DNA from: Shewanella gaetbuli
GTDB taxonomy: Bacteria > Pseudomonadota > Gammaproteobacteria > Enterobacterales > Shewanellaceae
DNA: 64,000 nucleotides
Reading direction: 5' to 3'
Assembly: GCF_023284065.1 (NCBI RefSeq)
Contig: NZ_JAKIKP010000001.1
Location: 1-64,000 of the forward strand
The notes beneath the pieces were generated by a model. It was not told the origin of the DNA and searched no databases. It saw nothing but the letters and a program-made list of their open reading frames with translations. Within the stretch, counting starts at the first letter, position 1, and each line of letters starts with the position of its first letter. Made by a program: the position numbers and the translations under genes. Below are positions 38,856 to 49,385 of the stretch, piece after piece.

Positions 38856-39180
38856 TCTTAAAACCTCCACTGGCTTAACCAGCACAAGATATGGTGCTTT
38901 GAGTTAGCCTGTATACAAGATATGGTTATTGTGTGGGGTTTTCAAGTACGGGTTTTATTAGAAAGTTGTGGATAAGTTGAAGGTAAAAAAAACTGTTGGT
39001 GGTTGTTAACCGTACAGCTCTTTGGCCGTCTTAATATTTGGGGTCAGAGTTAATTTAACCAGTTGAGATACTTTTTTCATCTAAGCTACTGGTAATCAAT
39101 TCGATAATTTAATCCAAAAATGTCCAAAAACACGTTTCAGAAGTAGAAAAGTTGCAAACTTTAATGTCCTCCGAAAGTTG
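38856..39180. other. Intergenic region upstream of the DUF2188 gene
   Basis: About 325 bp without a gene. It includes TTTGGGGTCAGAGTT at about 39037-39052, a phrase I associate with the ends of some transposase-linked elements; no transposase remains. Confidence 0.4.
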
Positions 39181-39732
39181 TTACGTGACCAGAGGCCAGT
39201 GATGAATAATCGAGTACTTTACTCCCGCTGGGGTGCTGGTTGATTCATATAAATTGAGTTGTGTCGGGCTGATAACCACTGGCGAAAATTTAGGGTTTAT
39301 CTCTTGTGTTGACGGTTTCGCTTTGCGAAATAAAGTTACATGTGGGCGATAAGGATAAACTGAGCTATGAAGTTTTAAGCGAGTGGCGATGTCTTGTGCA
39401 GAGTTGGCCATTGCCATGAGTTCGGCTGGTGCTTCGCCGGTGATACACATTATTCTAGGCTTAGGCCAAACATCTAAGGTATCTAGTTGAATTGTAAATG
39501 TCGGTTTTAGTAAACCATCATACTCACTAATTAACTGTAGAATATTGTGCTCAAAAACTTGGCCTAAAAAGCACAATGTCATATGAAAATTACTTGGCTT
39601 CACTGCAACAGCTTGTGAATTAATTATTGAGGTTAACTCTTGTTGTATATCAGCCAAATAACCGACATGCTGTTTTTTGACACTAAAGCCGATAAATAAC
39701 CTTTTATTGACGCTGTCTGTATGTTTTTTCAT
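39181..39732 (-). CDS. thpR: RNA 2',3'-cyclic phosphodiesterase
   Basis: A 183-residue 2H phosphoesterase. The two HxT motifs are HMTLCFLG (about residue 48) and HVTLFRKA (about residue 132). ThpR/LigT proteins hydrolyse 2',3'-cyclic phosphate ends of RNA. N-terminal RLFIGFSV fits the family. It is a single gene, divergent from the GGDEF-EAL protein. Confidence 0.9.
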   Translation of the reverse strand: MKKHTDSVNKRLFIGFSVKKQHVGYLADIQQELTSIINSQAVAVKPSNFHMTLCFLGQVFEHNILQLISEYDGLLKPTFTIQLDTLDVWPKPRIMCITGEAPAELMAMANSAQDIATRLKLHSSVYPYRPHVTLFRKAKPSTQEINPKFSPVVISPTQLNLYESTSTPAGVKYSIIHHWPLVT

Positions 39733-40008
39733 CTATGGCTACTTTTTTAGTTGTTACTTTTGAATGGTTTTAAAAATTTTCATGCAGAAATACTGACTAA
39801 CATCTTGTTTTCAACTATTGTTTAATAGGTTGTCAGCATTGCTGTGGATCTATACACAATCAGTGACCAGTGAATATGGTTAATCAAGGAGCGATAATCA
39901 TTAACAATGTATAACTCGTCCTTTTTTATAACAAGTTTTTAGCGGTACTGGAGTCAATACATTGTTTCATTTGCTTCGGTAAGGTAGGAAAACCAACAGA
40001 GTTTATTA

Positions 40009-42270
40009 ATGACGGAAACTACATCTCAATTATTAAAATCTGCGTTAACACCGAACGCACTGGTCGAGCAGTCGAATTCATCCATTATGATCATTGATGA
40101 AGTATTGGCGCTACTGTGTAAGCAATTAAATTGTAATGCCGTGTTTGCTATCAAAAATTGTCATAGTAACAATACCTTCTCGCCTAGTTTGGATATTGTT
40201 GATACCTCGTATAATACTGTTGCTAGTCATTTTAATGATTTCAGAAATATACAGGCAGAGATGACGCATAAAATAGAGTCGAATGTTGCATTTATTGACC
40301 AATTACTGAGTCTTAATGAAGCCATTTCTTTTCATCAATCACAAGTTTCCCCAGCGACCCCACAAGCCACTGAAATCACTAACACGTTAACCCGTTTTTT
40401 AGGCGATGAGGTTGTTATTCATCATGGTGAAGTCACTCCCGTTATTGAAGTCGGCAATGTGTCGATGATACTTATTGGGTTATCTTTTGCTGAGTTTACA
40501 ACGGAGTCAGCCAATAGCAGTAATTGTTTCTGGCAAGCTAAGTTAGAAGAGCATGGCTTTCAATTGGCCAGTGCATTTGAGTTACAGCGTTTATCATTAC
40601 TGATTGATAATAAAGAAAAGCAGTATCAAGAGCTGTTCAGTAACCTGCCTATGGCGTGCGCATTGATAGACGTTAAAAATAATGTGGTTATTCAAAATAA
40701 TGTCTCTGAAGTCATGTTGAGTTTTGAAATTGGCCAAAGCTTGTTTGATTTACTTCATCGCGATGACCATGAACTTCTTAAAGATACTTTGCATATTGTT
40801 CGAGAAGGGGTTTTACGCCAAGCATGGTGTGAAGTTCCTATCAAAATTGGCTTTAATACACACTGGTATAAGATGAGTTTTTGTCATGCGCTTAATGTGC
40901 ATAAACAGCTACTTATGATGGTTGAGGATGTGACAGAGCGCTACCGGTTAGCAGATGAACTGACTTTTCATTCTAACCATGATGCCTTAACGGGCTTGCC
41001 AAATCGTTTGCAATTTGAAGGGATGTTAGACGAGCTACTGAATAATGAAGACGCACCTCAAGCCTGTGTCGCATTTCTCGATTTAGACCAGTTTCAAGTG
41101 GTTAACGACTTGAGTGGTCATCAAGCCGGTGACGAGTTATTGCAGCAAGTGTCAAAACGCTTGAAACAATTAGTCAGAAAAGGGGATATTGTTGCTCGAC
41201 TTGGTGGTGATGAATTTGGCATTTTGATGTATTACTCGGATAAGAGTGCGGCTCAACAAGTCGCCAAGCGCATTTGTCAGCAGTTAAGTGAACATGAATT
41301 CCGATGGAAAAAGGTGAAACATAACGTTAGCATCAGTATGGGGGTGGCCACATTTAATCCTGCCGCCGCGGATATTTATGAAGTGATGAGCCAAGCCGAT
41401 GCTGCCTGTCGTCTCGCCAAAGAAGACGGCCGCAATCGTTGGCACTATTTCAGCCCAGATGATCCGCAAATACATTCTTTATATTCACAAATGGTGGCAT
41501 CAGTTGATATTACTGGGGCATTAGCGTTAAACCAATTCGAATTGTTTTATCAACTCATTGAGCCTTTAGAGAAGAATGAGTCAGGTCTTCATATGGAAAT
41601 ATTGCTCCGTATGGTGCAAGAAGATGGCACATATGTATCGCCTGCAATATTTTTACCCGCTGCAGAACGTTATAACTTAGCGTCTAAAATAGATCGCTGG
41701 GTGATAGATAATTTACTTAAATGGGGCAGCGAGAACCTTAAAATTTGGCATGAAATATCGATGGTTTCGGTGAATTTGTCGGCGATGTCGTTAGCCGATA
41801 AAAAGTTCATGGGTTGGTTAGAAATGCGTTTAATGGTTGAACCTGAGCTGGTCAGTAAATTGTGTTTTGAAATAACTGAAACTGCCGCAGTGAGCCAATT
41901 AGATCAAGCCACAGCGTTAATCGACTTATTAAGACCTATGGGGTGTAAGTTAGCCCTAGATGATTTTGGCTCAGGTTTTTCGAGCTTTGCTTATTTAAAA
42001 ACTTTAGACGTTGATTTTGTGAAAATAGATGGTCAATTTGTGGTTAATGTTTGTAGTGACAGAAGTGATAAGGCGATTGTTTCAGCCATATGTCAATTAT
42101 CTATAGATATGGATTTTGAGGTGATAGCCGAGTTTGTGGAAAGCACTGAAATTGGTATAAAGCTTAAATCTCTAGGTGTCGATTATGGTCAAGGATATGC
42201 GATTAACAAGCCTTGCCCACTGGCTTCATTAACCTCAGGCGTTCGCGAACCTTGGTTAGCAGTGCGTTAA
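40009..42270 (+). CDS. PAS-GGDEF-EAL cyclic-di-GMP protein
   Basis: A 753-residue soluble protein. The N-terminal ~190 residues resemble a sensor domain, followed by a PAS-like domain (about 215-310), GGDEF (HDALTGLPNR, then RLGGDEF near 399) and EAL (about 510-745). The GGDEF motif is intact, and the EAL motif reads EIL at Glu530. ITETAA and LALDDFGSGFSS are also present, so the main metal-binding acids look preserved. Both diguanylate cyclase and phosphodiesterase activity are possible. No membrane segment is visible. The gene stands alone. Confidence 0.88.
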   Translation: MTETTSQLLKSALTPNALVEQSNSSIMIIDEVLALLCKQLNCNAVFAIKNCHSNNTFSPSLDIVDTSYNTVASHFNDFRNIQAEMTHKIESNVAFIDQLLSLNEAISFHQSQVSPATPQATEITNTLTRFLGDEVVIHHGEVTPVIEVGNVSMILIGLSFAEFTTESANSSNCFWQAKLEEHGFQLASAFELQRLSLLIDNKEKQYQELFSNLPMACALIDVKNNVVIQNNVSEVMLSFEIGQSLFDLLHRDDHELLKDTLHIVREGVLRQAWCEVPIKIGFNTHWYKMSFCHALNVHKQLLMMVEDVTERYRLADELTFHSNHDALTGLPNRLQFEGMLDELLNNEDAPQACVAFLDLDQFQVVNDLSGHQAGDELLQQVSKRLKQLVRKGDIVARLGGDEFGILMYYSDKSAAQQVAKRICQQLSEHEFRWKKVKHNVSISMGVATFNPAAADIYEVMSQADAACRLAKEDGRNRWHYFSPDDPQIHSLYSQMVASVDITGALALNQFELFYQLIEPLEKNESGLHMEILLRMVQEDGTYVSPAIFLPAAERYNLASKIDRWVIDNLLKWGSENLKIWHEISMVSVNLSAMSLADKKFMGWLEMRLMVEPELVSKLCFEITETAAVSQLDQATALIDLLRPMGCKLALDDFGSGFSSFAYLKTLDVDFVKIDGQFVVNVCSDRSDKAIVSAICQLSIDMDFEVIAEFVESTEIGIKLKSLGVDYGQGYAINKPCPLASLTSGVREPWLAVR

Positions 42271-42372
42271 CTTCAGTAAAAATTAATCTTTTGCTAGTTT
42301 GCTTTCATCCGTGAGCTCAGTAAACTAAGCCGCTCAAATTCAACCTGATTCCCGTTGGTAAATAATAACGAC

Positions 42373-44913
42373 ATGGCCTCTGATTTAGCCTTACCTATTA
42401 ATAGTGTATTAGCTGATATTCTTGAAGCAATCGCTTCGCATCATCAAATTATATTACAAGCGCCAACAGGTGCAGGTAAGTCGACTGCATTGCCGTTAGC
42501 TATTCTGCAATCGGGTATTGTGGCGGGTAAAATTATTATGCTTGAGCCTCGGCGAGTTGCGACTCGGGGAGTGGCTAGCTTTATCGCACAGCAGTTATCA
42601 CAGCCATTAGGCGAACAGGTCGGTTATCGGGTTAGAGGTGACAGTAAAGTAGGTAAACATACTCAGTTAGAAGTGGTGACTGAGGGCGTGTTAACGCGAA
42701 TGATCCAAGACGATCCAGAGCTTAATGGTGTCGACTTAATCATCTTTGATGAAATTCATGAGCGTCATTTACCGACAGATATCGGCTTAGCATTAGCATT
42801 AGAAGTGCAATCTTCATTAAGAGAAGATTTAACCATACTGGCAATGTCGGCAACCTTAGATGAGCTTGAGTTAAGCACCCTGTTACCGGAAGCCGTTACC
42901 ATCACAAGTGAAGGACGCAGTTTTCCCGTAGAGGTTCTTTACCGTCCGGTAAGCTCGTCTCAAGATTGGTTAGCTCATATGGCGAGCATTATTGTTGAAG
43001 AGGTTAATAGCGGTAAGGATACCGGGGCGATATTGGCTTTTTTACCTGGCCAGAAAGAAATAAATCAGCTAGCAAAACGGTTATTAGCATCAATAAGTGA
43101 AAAAGTGCTTGTGTGTCCTTTATATGGCAACTTATCTGCAGCAGAACAAGATAAGGCAATTCAAGCCGCACCAGTGGGTTTTCAAAAGGTAGTGTTAAGT
43201 ACCAATGTGGCTGAGTCGAGTTTAACCATCGAGGGGGTAACCACAGTGGTGGACAGTGGCTATCAGCGTAGTGCCACCTTTAACCCCAAAACTGGGGTGA
43301 GCCGTTTGAGTTTAACGCGCATTAGCCAGGCCTCGGCAATACAGCGAAGTGGGCGTGCAGGGCGGTTGTCTGCCGGAAAGGCTATTCGATTATGGAGCCA
43401 AGAAGAACAAGGGCGATTAAGCAAAGCCTCAATGCCCGATATTATGTTATCTGAGCTGACTTCAACCGCATTAGATTGTGCTTGTTGGGGGGCGAAACAG
43501 ATCAACGAGCTAGCATTATTAACCCCCGCCCCTAAAGTACATGAACAGCTTGCTTGGCAATTATTACAACGACTTTGTTTAGTCGATACCGACAATAAAA
43601 TTACTCCGTTGGGTCGCAAAGCCCATGATTTAGGCTGCCATCCTCGCTTGGCGCATATGTTATTAACCGCTAAATCGATTGCTGAACGGCAACAATCTGA
43701 TTTAGGGTTATTAGCGTGTTTGATTGCGACCATTGTTGAGGCCAGAGGGCTACCGGCTAAAGGTGCAGATATTAGTCGGTATTTACCCATAGCAACCCAA
43801 GGGCAAATGGGCCAACAAGCCAAACAATGGCAACGTAAGCTTGCCATAAAAGGCGAGTTAACATCTGTTAGCTTACAGGCCAGTGACTACGACATAGGTC
43901 ATTTATTAGCGTTGGCCTTTCCCGATAGAATTGCAAAATCTAGAGGGCAGCTGGGCTTTTTACTCAGTAACGGCACTGGCGTAACCTTAGCTGAAGAAGA
44001 TAGTTTGGCTCATGAAACATTTTTAGTCGTTGCTGATTTTCAACAAACTCAAGGGCGTAATGCGGGTCGGGTTTATTTAGCCAGTGCTTTAGATGAGCGG
44101 CTTTTAGACAATGAGTTATCTCAGCTGGTACAGCAGCAACGTCATAGTGGGTGGGATGATAAAAAAGGCCGATTTTTTGCCTCAATGCGAACTCAAATAG
44201 GCAGCATTGTGCTTAGCGATAAACCCGACACTAACATCAGTGATGCTGATATTACCCATGCCTTAATGGCACAAATTCAACAACAAGGTTTAAGCTTACT
44301 TAATATGACTGATACTGCAAAACAACTGCAGTTAAGAGTGATGATGGCTGCTCATCTGGATAATGTGACTGACAAACCTTGGCCTGACTTTTCAGATAGT
44401 GGTTTGTTAGCCACTATTGAACAATGGTTAAAGCCTTACTTAGCGGGGGTTAAGACCCTATCTCAACTTAATAAAGTGGATATTGATAAGCTATTATTGA
44501 ATTTCCTATCATGGCCTCAACAGCAAAGACTAAATGAACTTGCTCCGGTAAATTGGCCAATGTCCACTGGAACAAAAGCGCCGATTTATTACCAATTGCC
44601 CACAAATGATCAAGGGGAAGCCTATTTTGATTTATCTCAAACTCGAGCGTTACTCAGTGTTCGATTGCAAGAAGCATTAGGTTTAGCACAAAGTCCGACC
44701 ATATTTGATGGTAAACTTACCGTAAGCATGGAACTATTATCTCCCGCGAGAAGATTACTTGCGACAACAGCGGACTTAGCCAGCTTTTGGAATGGGCCTT
44801 ATGTTGAAGTGAAAAAAGAGATGCGGGGTCGATATCCCAAACATTTTTGGCCAGATGATCCATTGAACGCCAACGCGACTAAATTCACTAAAAAGAAGAC
44901 GCCAGGCTTATAA
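42373..44913 (+). CDS. hrpB: ATP-dependent helicase HrpB
   Basis: I prefer the ATG at 42373 over a TTG 18 nt earlier, because homologues begin a few residues before the LPINSVL segment; neither has a strong ribosome site. The protein is about 846 residues: Walker A APTGAGKST (about 34), DEIHERHL (about 125), AMSATLD, and QRSGRAGRLSAGKAIRLW (motif VI). The helicase-associated and HrpB C-terminal domains follow. It is a DEAH-type RNA helicase-like protein; cellular role is unclear. Confidence 0.93.
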   Translation: MASDLALPINSVLADILEAIASHHQIILQAPTGAGKSTALPLAILQSGIVAGKIIMLEPRRVATRGVASFIAQQLSQPLGEQVGYRVRGDSKVGKHTQLEVVTEGVLTRMIQDDPELNGVDLIIFDEIHERHLPTDIGLALALEVQSSLREDLTILAMSATLDELELSTLLPEAVTITSEGRSFPVEVLYRPVSSSQDWLAHMASIIVEEVNSGKDTGAILAFLPGQKEINQLAKRLLASISEKVLVCPLYGNLSAAEQDKAIQAAPVGFQKVVLSTNVAESSLTIEGVTTVVDSGYQRSATFNPKTGVSRLSLTRISQASAIQRSGRAGRLSAGKAIRLWSQEEQGRLSKASMPDIMLSELTSTALDCACWGAKQINELALLTPAPKVHEQLAWQLLQRLCLVDTDNKITPLGRKAHDLGCHPRLAHMLLTAKSIAERQQSDLGLLACLIATIVEARGLPAKGADISRYLPIATQGQMGQQAKQWQRKLAIKGELTSVSLQASDYDIGHLLALAFPDRIAKSRGQLGFLLSNGTGVTLAEEDSLAHETFLVVADFQQTQGRNAGRVYLASALDERLLDNELSQLVQQQRHSGWDDKKGRFFASMRTQIGSIVLSDKPDTNISDADITHALMAQIQQQGLSLLNMTDTAKQLQLRVMMAAHLDNVTDKPWPDFSDSGLLATIEQWLKPYLAGVKTLSQLNKVDIDKLLLNFLSWPQQQRLNELAPVNWPMSTGTKAPIYYQLPTNDQGEAYFDLSQTRALLSVRLQEALGLAQSPTIFDGKLTVSMELLSPARRLLATTADLASFWNGPYVEVKKEMRGRYPKHFWPDDPLNANATKFTKKKTPGL

Positions 44914-44959
44914 ATCATTCACCGTTACTTATTATTGAAACATCATTTTGTAGAAGAAC

Positions 44960-47275
44960 ATGACACAAAAGAAATCCGCAACAAGAAAAAAACCAACCAA
45001 AAAGAAAGCCGCTAAAGGCAAAAAGTCTTGGTTGAAAGCCGCCTGGTCAATTATTTGGAAGTTGTCGTTAATCAGCATTGCTTTTGTTTTGTTGTACGCA
45101 ATCTATCTTGACCAAGTTATTGCCAAAAAGTTTGAAGGGCAAAAATGGCATTTACCGGCTCAAGTATTTAGCCGTTCAATGGCGTTATACCCTGGGGCTG
45201 CTGTGAGCCATCCACAGCTGATGTCTGAGCTTAAATTATTAGGTTATCGCAAAGTGGCTAACCCTCGTCAAGTGGGTGAGTTTTCTGCATCAAGCACTCG
45301 CATTGAATTATGGCGTAGACCGTTTTTACACCCTGAGGGTAATCAAGCTGAACAACGAGTGATGATTAGCTTTGATGATTTAGGCGTGAGCTCTGTTAGG
45401 CGTATGAGTGATAAACGTGAATTAGCGGTGTTCCATTTAGAGCCGGTATTATTAGACCGCATTATTGCTGGTGATGGCGAAGATAGATTGTTTGTTCCCA
45501 CTGATGAAATGCCTAGTTTAGTGGTGGACTCCCTACTGCTGGTGGAAGACCGCAGTTTTTATGATCACCATGGGGTTAACCCACTGGCAATTTTAAGGGC
45601 GGCTTTTGTCAATGTTACTGCTGGTCGTACTGTACAAGGTGGCTCTACTTTAACTCAGCAGTTGGCTAAAAACTTCTTTTTAAGTAGTGAGCGTTCACTT
45701 ATTCGTAAAGCCCGCGAAGCCGTGATGGCGTTAATTATTGATTTTAGATACAGCAAAGATGAAATTCTAGAAGCTTATTTAAATGAAGTTTATATGGGGC
45801 AAGATAGAGCTCGTGCCGTTCACGGTATGGGGCTTGCCTCACAGTTTTATTTTGGTCGTCCTGTTGCTGAATTAACGGTAGCTCAACAAGCCTTTTTAGT
45901 TGCGGTCATTAAAGGTCCGTCTTATTACAATCCGTGGCGATATCCAGAGCGAGCGCAAGAGCGACGTGACCTAGTATTGCGCTTGCTGATGGAAAATGAT
46001 CGGCTTACTGTGGGGCAATATAAGGCAGCGGTTGAATCTCCTTTAGGCCTGAGAGACAGTAAGAAGTCTGTGCAACAAAAATTACCTGCCTTTTTTGCTG
46101 TGGTTAAAAATGAATTATCTGAGCGCTTTGGCAGCACATTGCTAAATGAATCAGGTATTAAAGTGTATACCACGCTTGACCCCATGGCACAGGATGCAGC
46201 TGAAAAAGCTGTAATCTCCACCATGAAGTCACTTGATGAGCGCACTAAAAATGTTCAGGTAGGTATGGTGGTCACTGACAAATACTCTGGTGGTATTGCC
46301 GCCATGGTGGGAGATCGTCAACCTAGTTTCGATGGTTTTAATCGTGCCGTTGAAATCCGTCGCCCCATTGGCTCGTTAATTAAACCTTTTGTATATGCCA
46401 CAGCGTTGGCTAAGCCTGAGCAGTTTAATTTAGCTTCGCCATTAGCTGATAAACCCATTACTTTGCAAAATGGTGAAGGTAAAACTTGGTCGCCTCAAAA
46501 TGTCGATAAACAATTTAGTGGCGAAGTGCCATTATTGGAAGCGTTTAGAGATTCAATGAACGTACCTACTGTGAATACAGGCTTAGCCGTAGGTGTAGAT
46601 AATGTGGCCTCTACCTTGAAGAAAGCAGGATGGAGCGATGCCATTTCAACTTACCCTTCTATGCTATTAGGGGCGGTAAATGGCTCACCTTTAATGGTGG
46701 CACAAGTGTATCAAACCTTGGCTGACGAAGGCCGGTATCGCAAACTCACTTCTATTACCGCTGTGTTAGATAGTGAAAATAACCCGCTGCAAGTCAGTCG
46801 CCCGCAGAATGCAATGGCTATTGATCCTGCAACCGATTATTTAGTGCAATATGCTATGACTCAAGTGGTTCAAAAAGGAACTGCAAAACGCCTTGGAGCC
46901 ACTTTCCCTTATGTCAAATTAGCGGGTAAAACCGGAACCAGTAATGAAAGCCGAGACTCTTGGTTTGCTGGGTTTGATGAGCGAAACGTGGCCGCTATTT
47001 GGGTAGGGCAAGACGACAATAGTAAAACTGGTCTTTACGGCAGTAGCGGGGCGATGGCGGTGTATCAAGCGTTCTTGAAACAACGCCCTCCATTAAGCCT
47101 GCGTTTACCACCTGCCAACGGAATTGTTAATGGTTATTTTGACCGTACCACTGGTGCCCCCATGCAGCCTAAATGTAATAATGTAATTAATCTGCCTGCT
47201 CATCAAGCTAGTTATAAGCCTGCTGCAAACTGTGGTGAGCCGCTGTCTTGGTGGCAGAAACTGCTGGGAGAATAA
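44960..47275 (+). CDS. mrcB: Penicillin-binding protein 1B
   Basis: A 771-residue class A PBP with a Lys-rich cytoplasmic tail, one membrane segment (about 30-52) and a UB2H domain (SHPQLMSELKLLGYR). The GT51 glycosyltransferase has VEDRSFYDHHGVNPLAI (catalytic Glu about 195) and GGSTLTQQLAKNFFL. The transpeptidase has GSLIKP (Ser about 472), SMN and KTGTSN. It polymerises and crosslinks peptidoglycan in the periplasm. Confidence 0.97.
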   Translation: MTQKKSATRKKPTKKKAAKGKKSWLKAAWSIIWKLSLISIAFVLLYAIYLDQVIAKKFEGQKWHLPAQVFSRSMALYPGAAVSHPQLMSELKLLGYRKVANPRQVGEFSASSTRIELWRRPFLHPEGNQAEQRVMISFDDLGVSSVRRMSDKRELAVFHLEPVLLDRIIAGDGEDRLFVPTDEMPSLVVDSLLLVEDRSFYDHHGVNPLAILRAAFVNVTAGRTVQGGSTLTQQLAKNFFLSSERSLIRKAREAVMALIIDFRYSKDEILEAYLNEVYMGQDRARAVHGMGLASQFYFGRPVAELTVAQQAFLVAVIKGPSYYNPWRYPERAQERRDLVLRLLMENDRLTVGQYKAAVESPLGLRDSKKSVQQKLPAFFAVVKNELSERFGSTLLNESGIKVYTTLDPMAQDAAEKAVISTMKSLDERTKNVQVGMVVTDKYSGGIAAMVGDRQPSFDGFNRAVEIRRPIGSLIKPFVYATALAKPEQFNLASPLADKPITLQNGEGKTWSPQNVDKQFSGEVPLLEAFRDSMNVPTVNTGLAVGVDNVASTLKKAGWSDAISTYPSMLLGAVNGSPLMVAQVYQTLADEGRYRKLTSITAVLDSENNPLQVSRPQNAMAIDPATDYLVQYAMTQVVQKGTAKRLGATFPYVKLAGKTGTSNESRDSWFAGFDERNVAAIWVGQDDNSKTGLYGSSGAMAVYQAFLKQRPPLSLRLPPANGIVNGYFDRTTGAPMQPKCNNVINLPAHQASYKPAANCGEPLSWWQKLLGE

Positions 47276-47326
47276 CCAAGTATTTAACCAACATTGTAAA
47301 TTTATGTCGCCATATCCCAAATAGAT

Positions 47327-47360
47327 AAAAGCCAGTAACTTAAGTTACTGGCTTTTATTT
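47327..47360 (+). terminator. Terminator formed by a perfect 30-bp palindrome
   Basis: Two 15-bp arms (aaaagccagtaactt and complement) meet with no spacer, and T-rich sequence flanks both sides. It can stop both mrcB and the convergent lipoprotein gene. Confidence 0.82.
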
Positions 47361-47426
47361 TAAGGCTTAGTTACATAAATATTAGCTACATAAATATATG
47401 CAGGTAACATGGGGAAAATTACTCAC

Positions 47427-48977
47427 TTATAATTTATTAAACTGTGGCCCCAAAGCTTTAATGGTTTCCATATTAATATACTGATCGGTTGGTAAGTTAT
47501 TATCTTTTTGGAAAGCATTTACTGCTTTTATGGTGTCATGACCGAATACGCCATCGACTTTACCAGGGTTATAGCCTTTACTTGCAAGGGCTTGCTGAAT
47601 ATCCATAATAATTGAACGTGTCATGTTTGTTTCACACAAAATGGGGCGCCATTCCATAAAGCCATTTTTACTCACTTTATTTAATGTAACCGTTTCATAT
47701 TCGGCAGGAATATCGATGCGTTTTTCTTGAGCTGGATTAACAAGTTTATCGATCTTCACTGTTTCGTATTTTGCAGGTATTTCAATACGTTTAGTGCTGG
47801 CAGGTTGAACCACAACTTGACGAGTCACAGTTTCATATTTAGCTGGAGTTTCAGTTAAGCAGATTTTATTACCCGTTCTGGTTGATGAAGGGTGTTCAAG
47901 GTTGTGAACTTCATGCCATACAAACTTAACGTCTGAAACTTTTTTGGTTACGGTTAAATCTTTATACTCTGCTGGAACTTGAGTGCGAATTTCTTGTACC
48001 TCAGATACCAACTCTTGTACTTTCACAGTTTCATATTCAGCTGGGATTTCAATAGTTTTGGTTGTTGCGGGTGATACAAGTACCCGTTTATTCACTGCCT
48101 TATAGGTTGCAGGTACTTCCACTAAACACATGATTTCGCCTGTAGCTTCATCAATTTTTTGGATTGGGCCTGTGCCTTTTTTCCAAATGGTATGTGCTGG
48201 AATATCAACTACATTTTCCGTTACGGTTTCATATTGCGCGGGTACTTCTTCGATACGCGTACTTGCTTCTTTGATTAATATGCGCTTTTCTACCCAACGA
48301 AATTCAGCAGGAACAGTATCGACCTTCTCGTAGGCTTCGCTGATTAAAACTGATTCGTTTTGCTCTTCATATTTGGCTGGTAGATAGTGTTCGTGATAGC
48401 ACATGCCAACTTCAGCAGAACTTAGATTAATTCCATGGTCTGATGCGGCTTTTAAAATCTCAGAACTGGCAGGTGCACTGCCTTTTTTAAGATCAACTAA
48501 CCATTGAGTCCCCGCTTCTTGAACTACTTTTTGTTCTGTAAGCGTGTCATATGTAGCAGGTTCAGCAACGATTTTATAGCTAGCAGGTTGTATCGTTACT
48601 GTTTCGAGTGCTGTTTCATATTGTGCTGGAATGACTTCAATACGCTGGCTAGCTTCTTTTACTAAAACTTGTTCAGTGTATTGCTCATAGGTTGGTTCCA
48701 CCCATACCCTAGCGTAGCATTCACCGGCATTAGCATTTGGAGGAAGTAGTTCACCGTTTTCGTCAAGGCTGCTCTGCATTGCGACTTCTTGTGCTAGAGC
48801 TTCTCGTTTTGCTATGGCCGTTTCTCGCTCTAGAAGTGCTTGATTTCGTGCTTCAAGTTCAGCAGCTGAGTAAGAAGAGACTTCCTGTTGTGGGGTTGTT
48901 GAGCATGCGCTAAGTAGTAGTGCAATAGATGTAGATAGAGCACTATATTTGAAAAAGATTGTTTTAGACTTCACCAT
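47427..48977 (-). CDS. Lipoprotein with 23-residue repeats and C-terminal peptidoglycan-binding domain
   Basis: A 516-residue protein with lipobox LLSAC (Cys25), a charged helical stretch (35-75), a repeat region (87-447) and a PG_binding_1-like domain (DIQQALASKGYNPGKVDG, then FGHDTIKAVNAFQ). The repeat unit ends in PA-x-Y-E-T. Pro residues fall at 95, 117, 140; 200, 223, 246; 289, 312, 335; and 378, 401, 424, so each group of three is spaced by 23 (once 22). Each group starts after a Cys (87, 193, 284, 373) and ends in a Trp-containing linker; a last Cys is at 448. An envelope-spanning structural or tether role is inferred. Confidence 0.75.
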   Translation of the reverse strand: MVKSKTIFFKYSALSTSIALLLSACSTTPQQEVSSYSAAELEARNQALLERETAIAKREALAQEVAMQSSLDENGELLPPNANAGECYARVWVEPTYEQYTEQVLVKEASQRIEVIPAQYETALETVTIQPASYKIVAEPATYDTLTEQKVVQEAGTQWLVDLKKGSAPASSEILKAASDHGINLSSAEVGMCYHEHYLPAKYEEQNESVLISEAYEKVDTVPAEFRWVEKRILIKEASTRIEEVPAQYETVTENVVDIPAHTIWKKGTGPIQKIDEATGEIMCLVEVPATYKAVNKRVLVSPATTKTIEIPAEYETVKVQELVSEVQEIRTQVPAEYKDLTVTKKVSDVKFVWHEVHNLEHPSSTRTGNKICLTETPAKYETVTRQVVVQPASTKRIEIPAKYETVKIDKLVNPAQEKRIDIPAEYETVTLNKVSKNGFMEWRPILCETNMTRSIIMDIQQALASKGYNPGKVDGVFGHDTIKAVNAFQKDNNLPTDQYINMETIKALGPQFNKL

Positions 48978-49385
48978 GATTCCTCTTTAATGGATATAAA
49001 CATTTTAAAAAATGCTTTTACTTGTATGTGTATCAGAATGTATCAGGGTGGGGTGTTGAGTGACATGCATGTTGCGGTTTTTATATATGAATTTTGTGAG
49101 AGTATCTGTGTGGGCATCTCCATAAATTGGAAAGTGAATTAACACAAATTGTTTGTAGTGTGCTTTGACTTTATGGTGAAAGTCGATATGTTGCGGGCGT
49201 TAGAACGGGGGCAAAAAATAGCCGCAAAAGCGACTTTTTATAATGAAAAATGATGTCAGTTAAGTTGTCTCAAGGCTGCTGTGAATGATCATTTTATATA
49301 GGGTTATTTTTTAGAATAGTACATATCTACAGTGAGTTAATTCCGTATTCAAATATCTAAATTATGGGATTAATGAGTATGCTTG
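48978..49385. other. Intergenic region between the channel gene and the repeat lipoprotein
   Basis: About 400 bp, AT-rich. It must hold the lipoprotein's promoter. I find no gene, RNA or strong terminator; only a weak dyad near 49220-49240. Confidence 0.45.

Noticed and set aside
39037..39052. Transposon-end remnant TTTGGGGTCAGAGTT
   Set aside because: No transposase, matching second end or target duplication is visible; kept only as a note.
43263..43847. A 194-codon minus-strand frame inside hrpB
   Set aside because: It is antisense to conserved helicase sequence and its translation is unlike any family; long antisense frames arise from codon bias.
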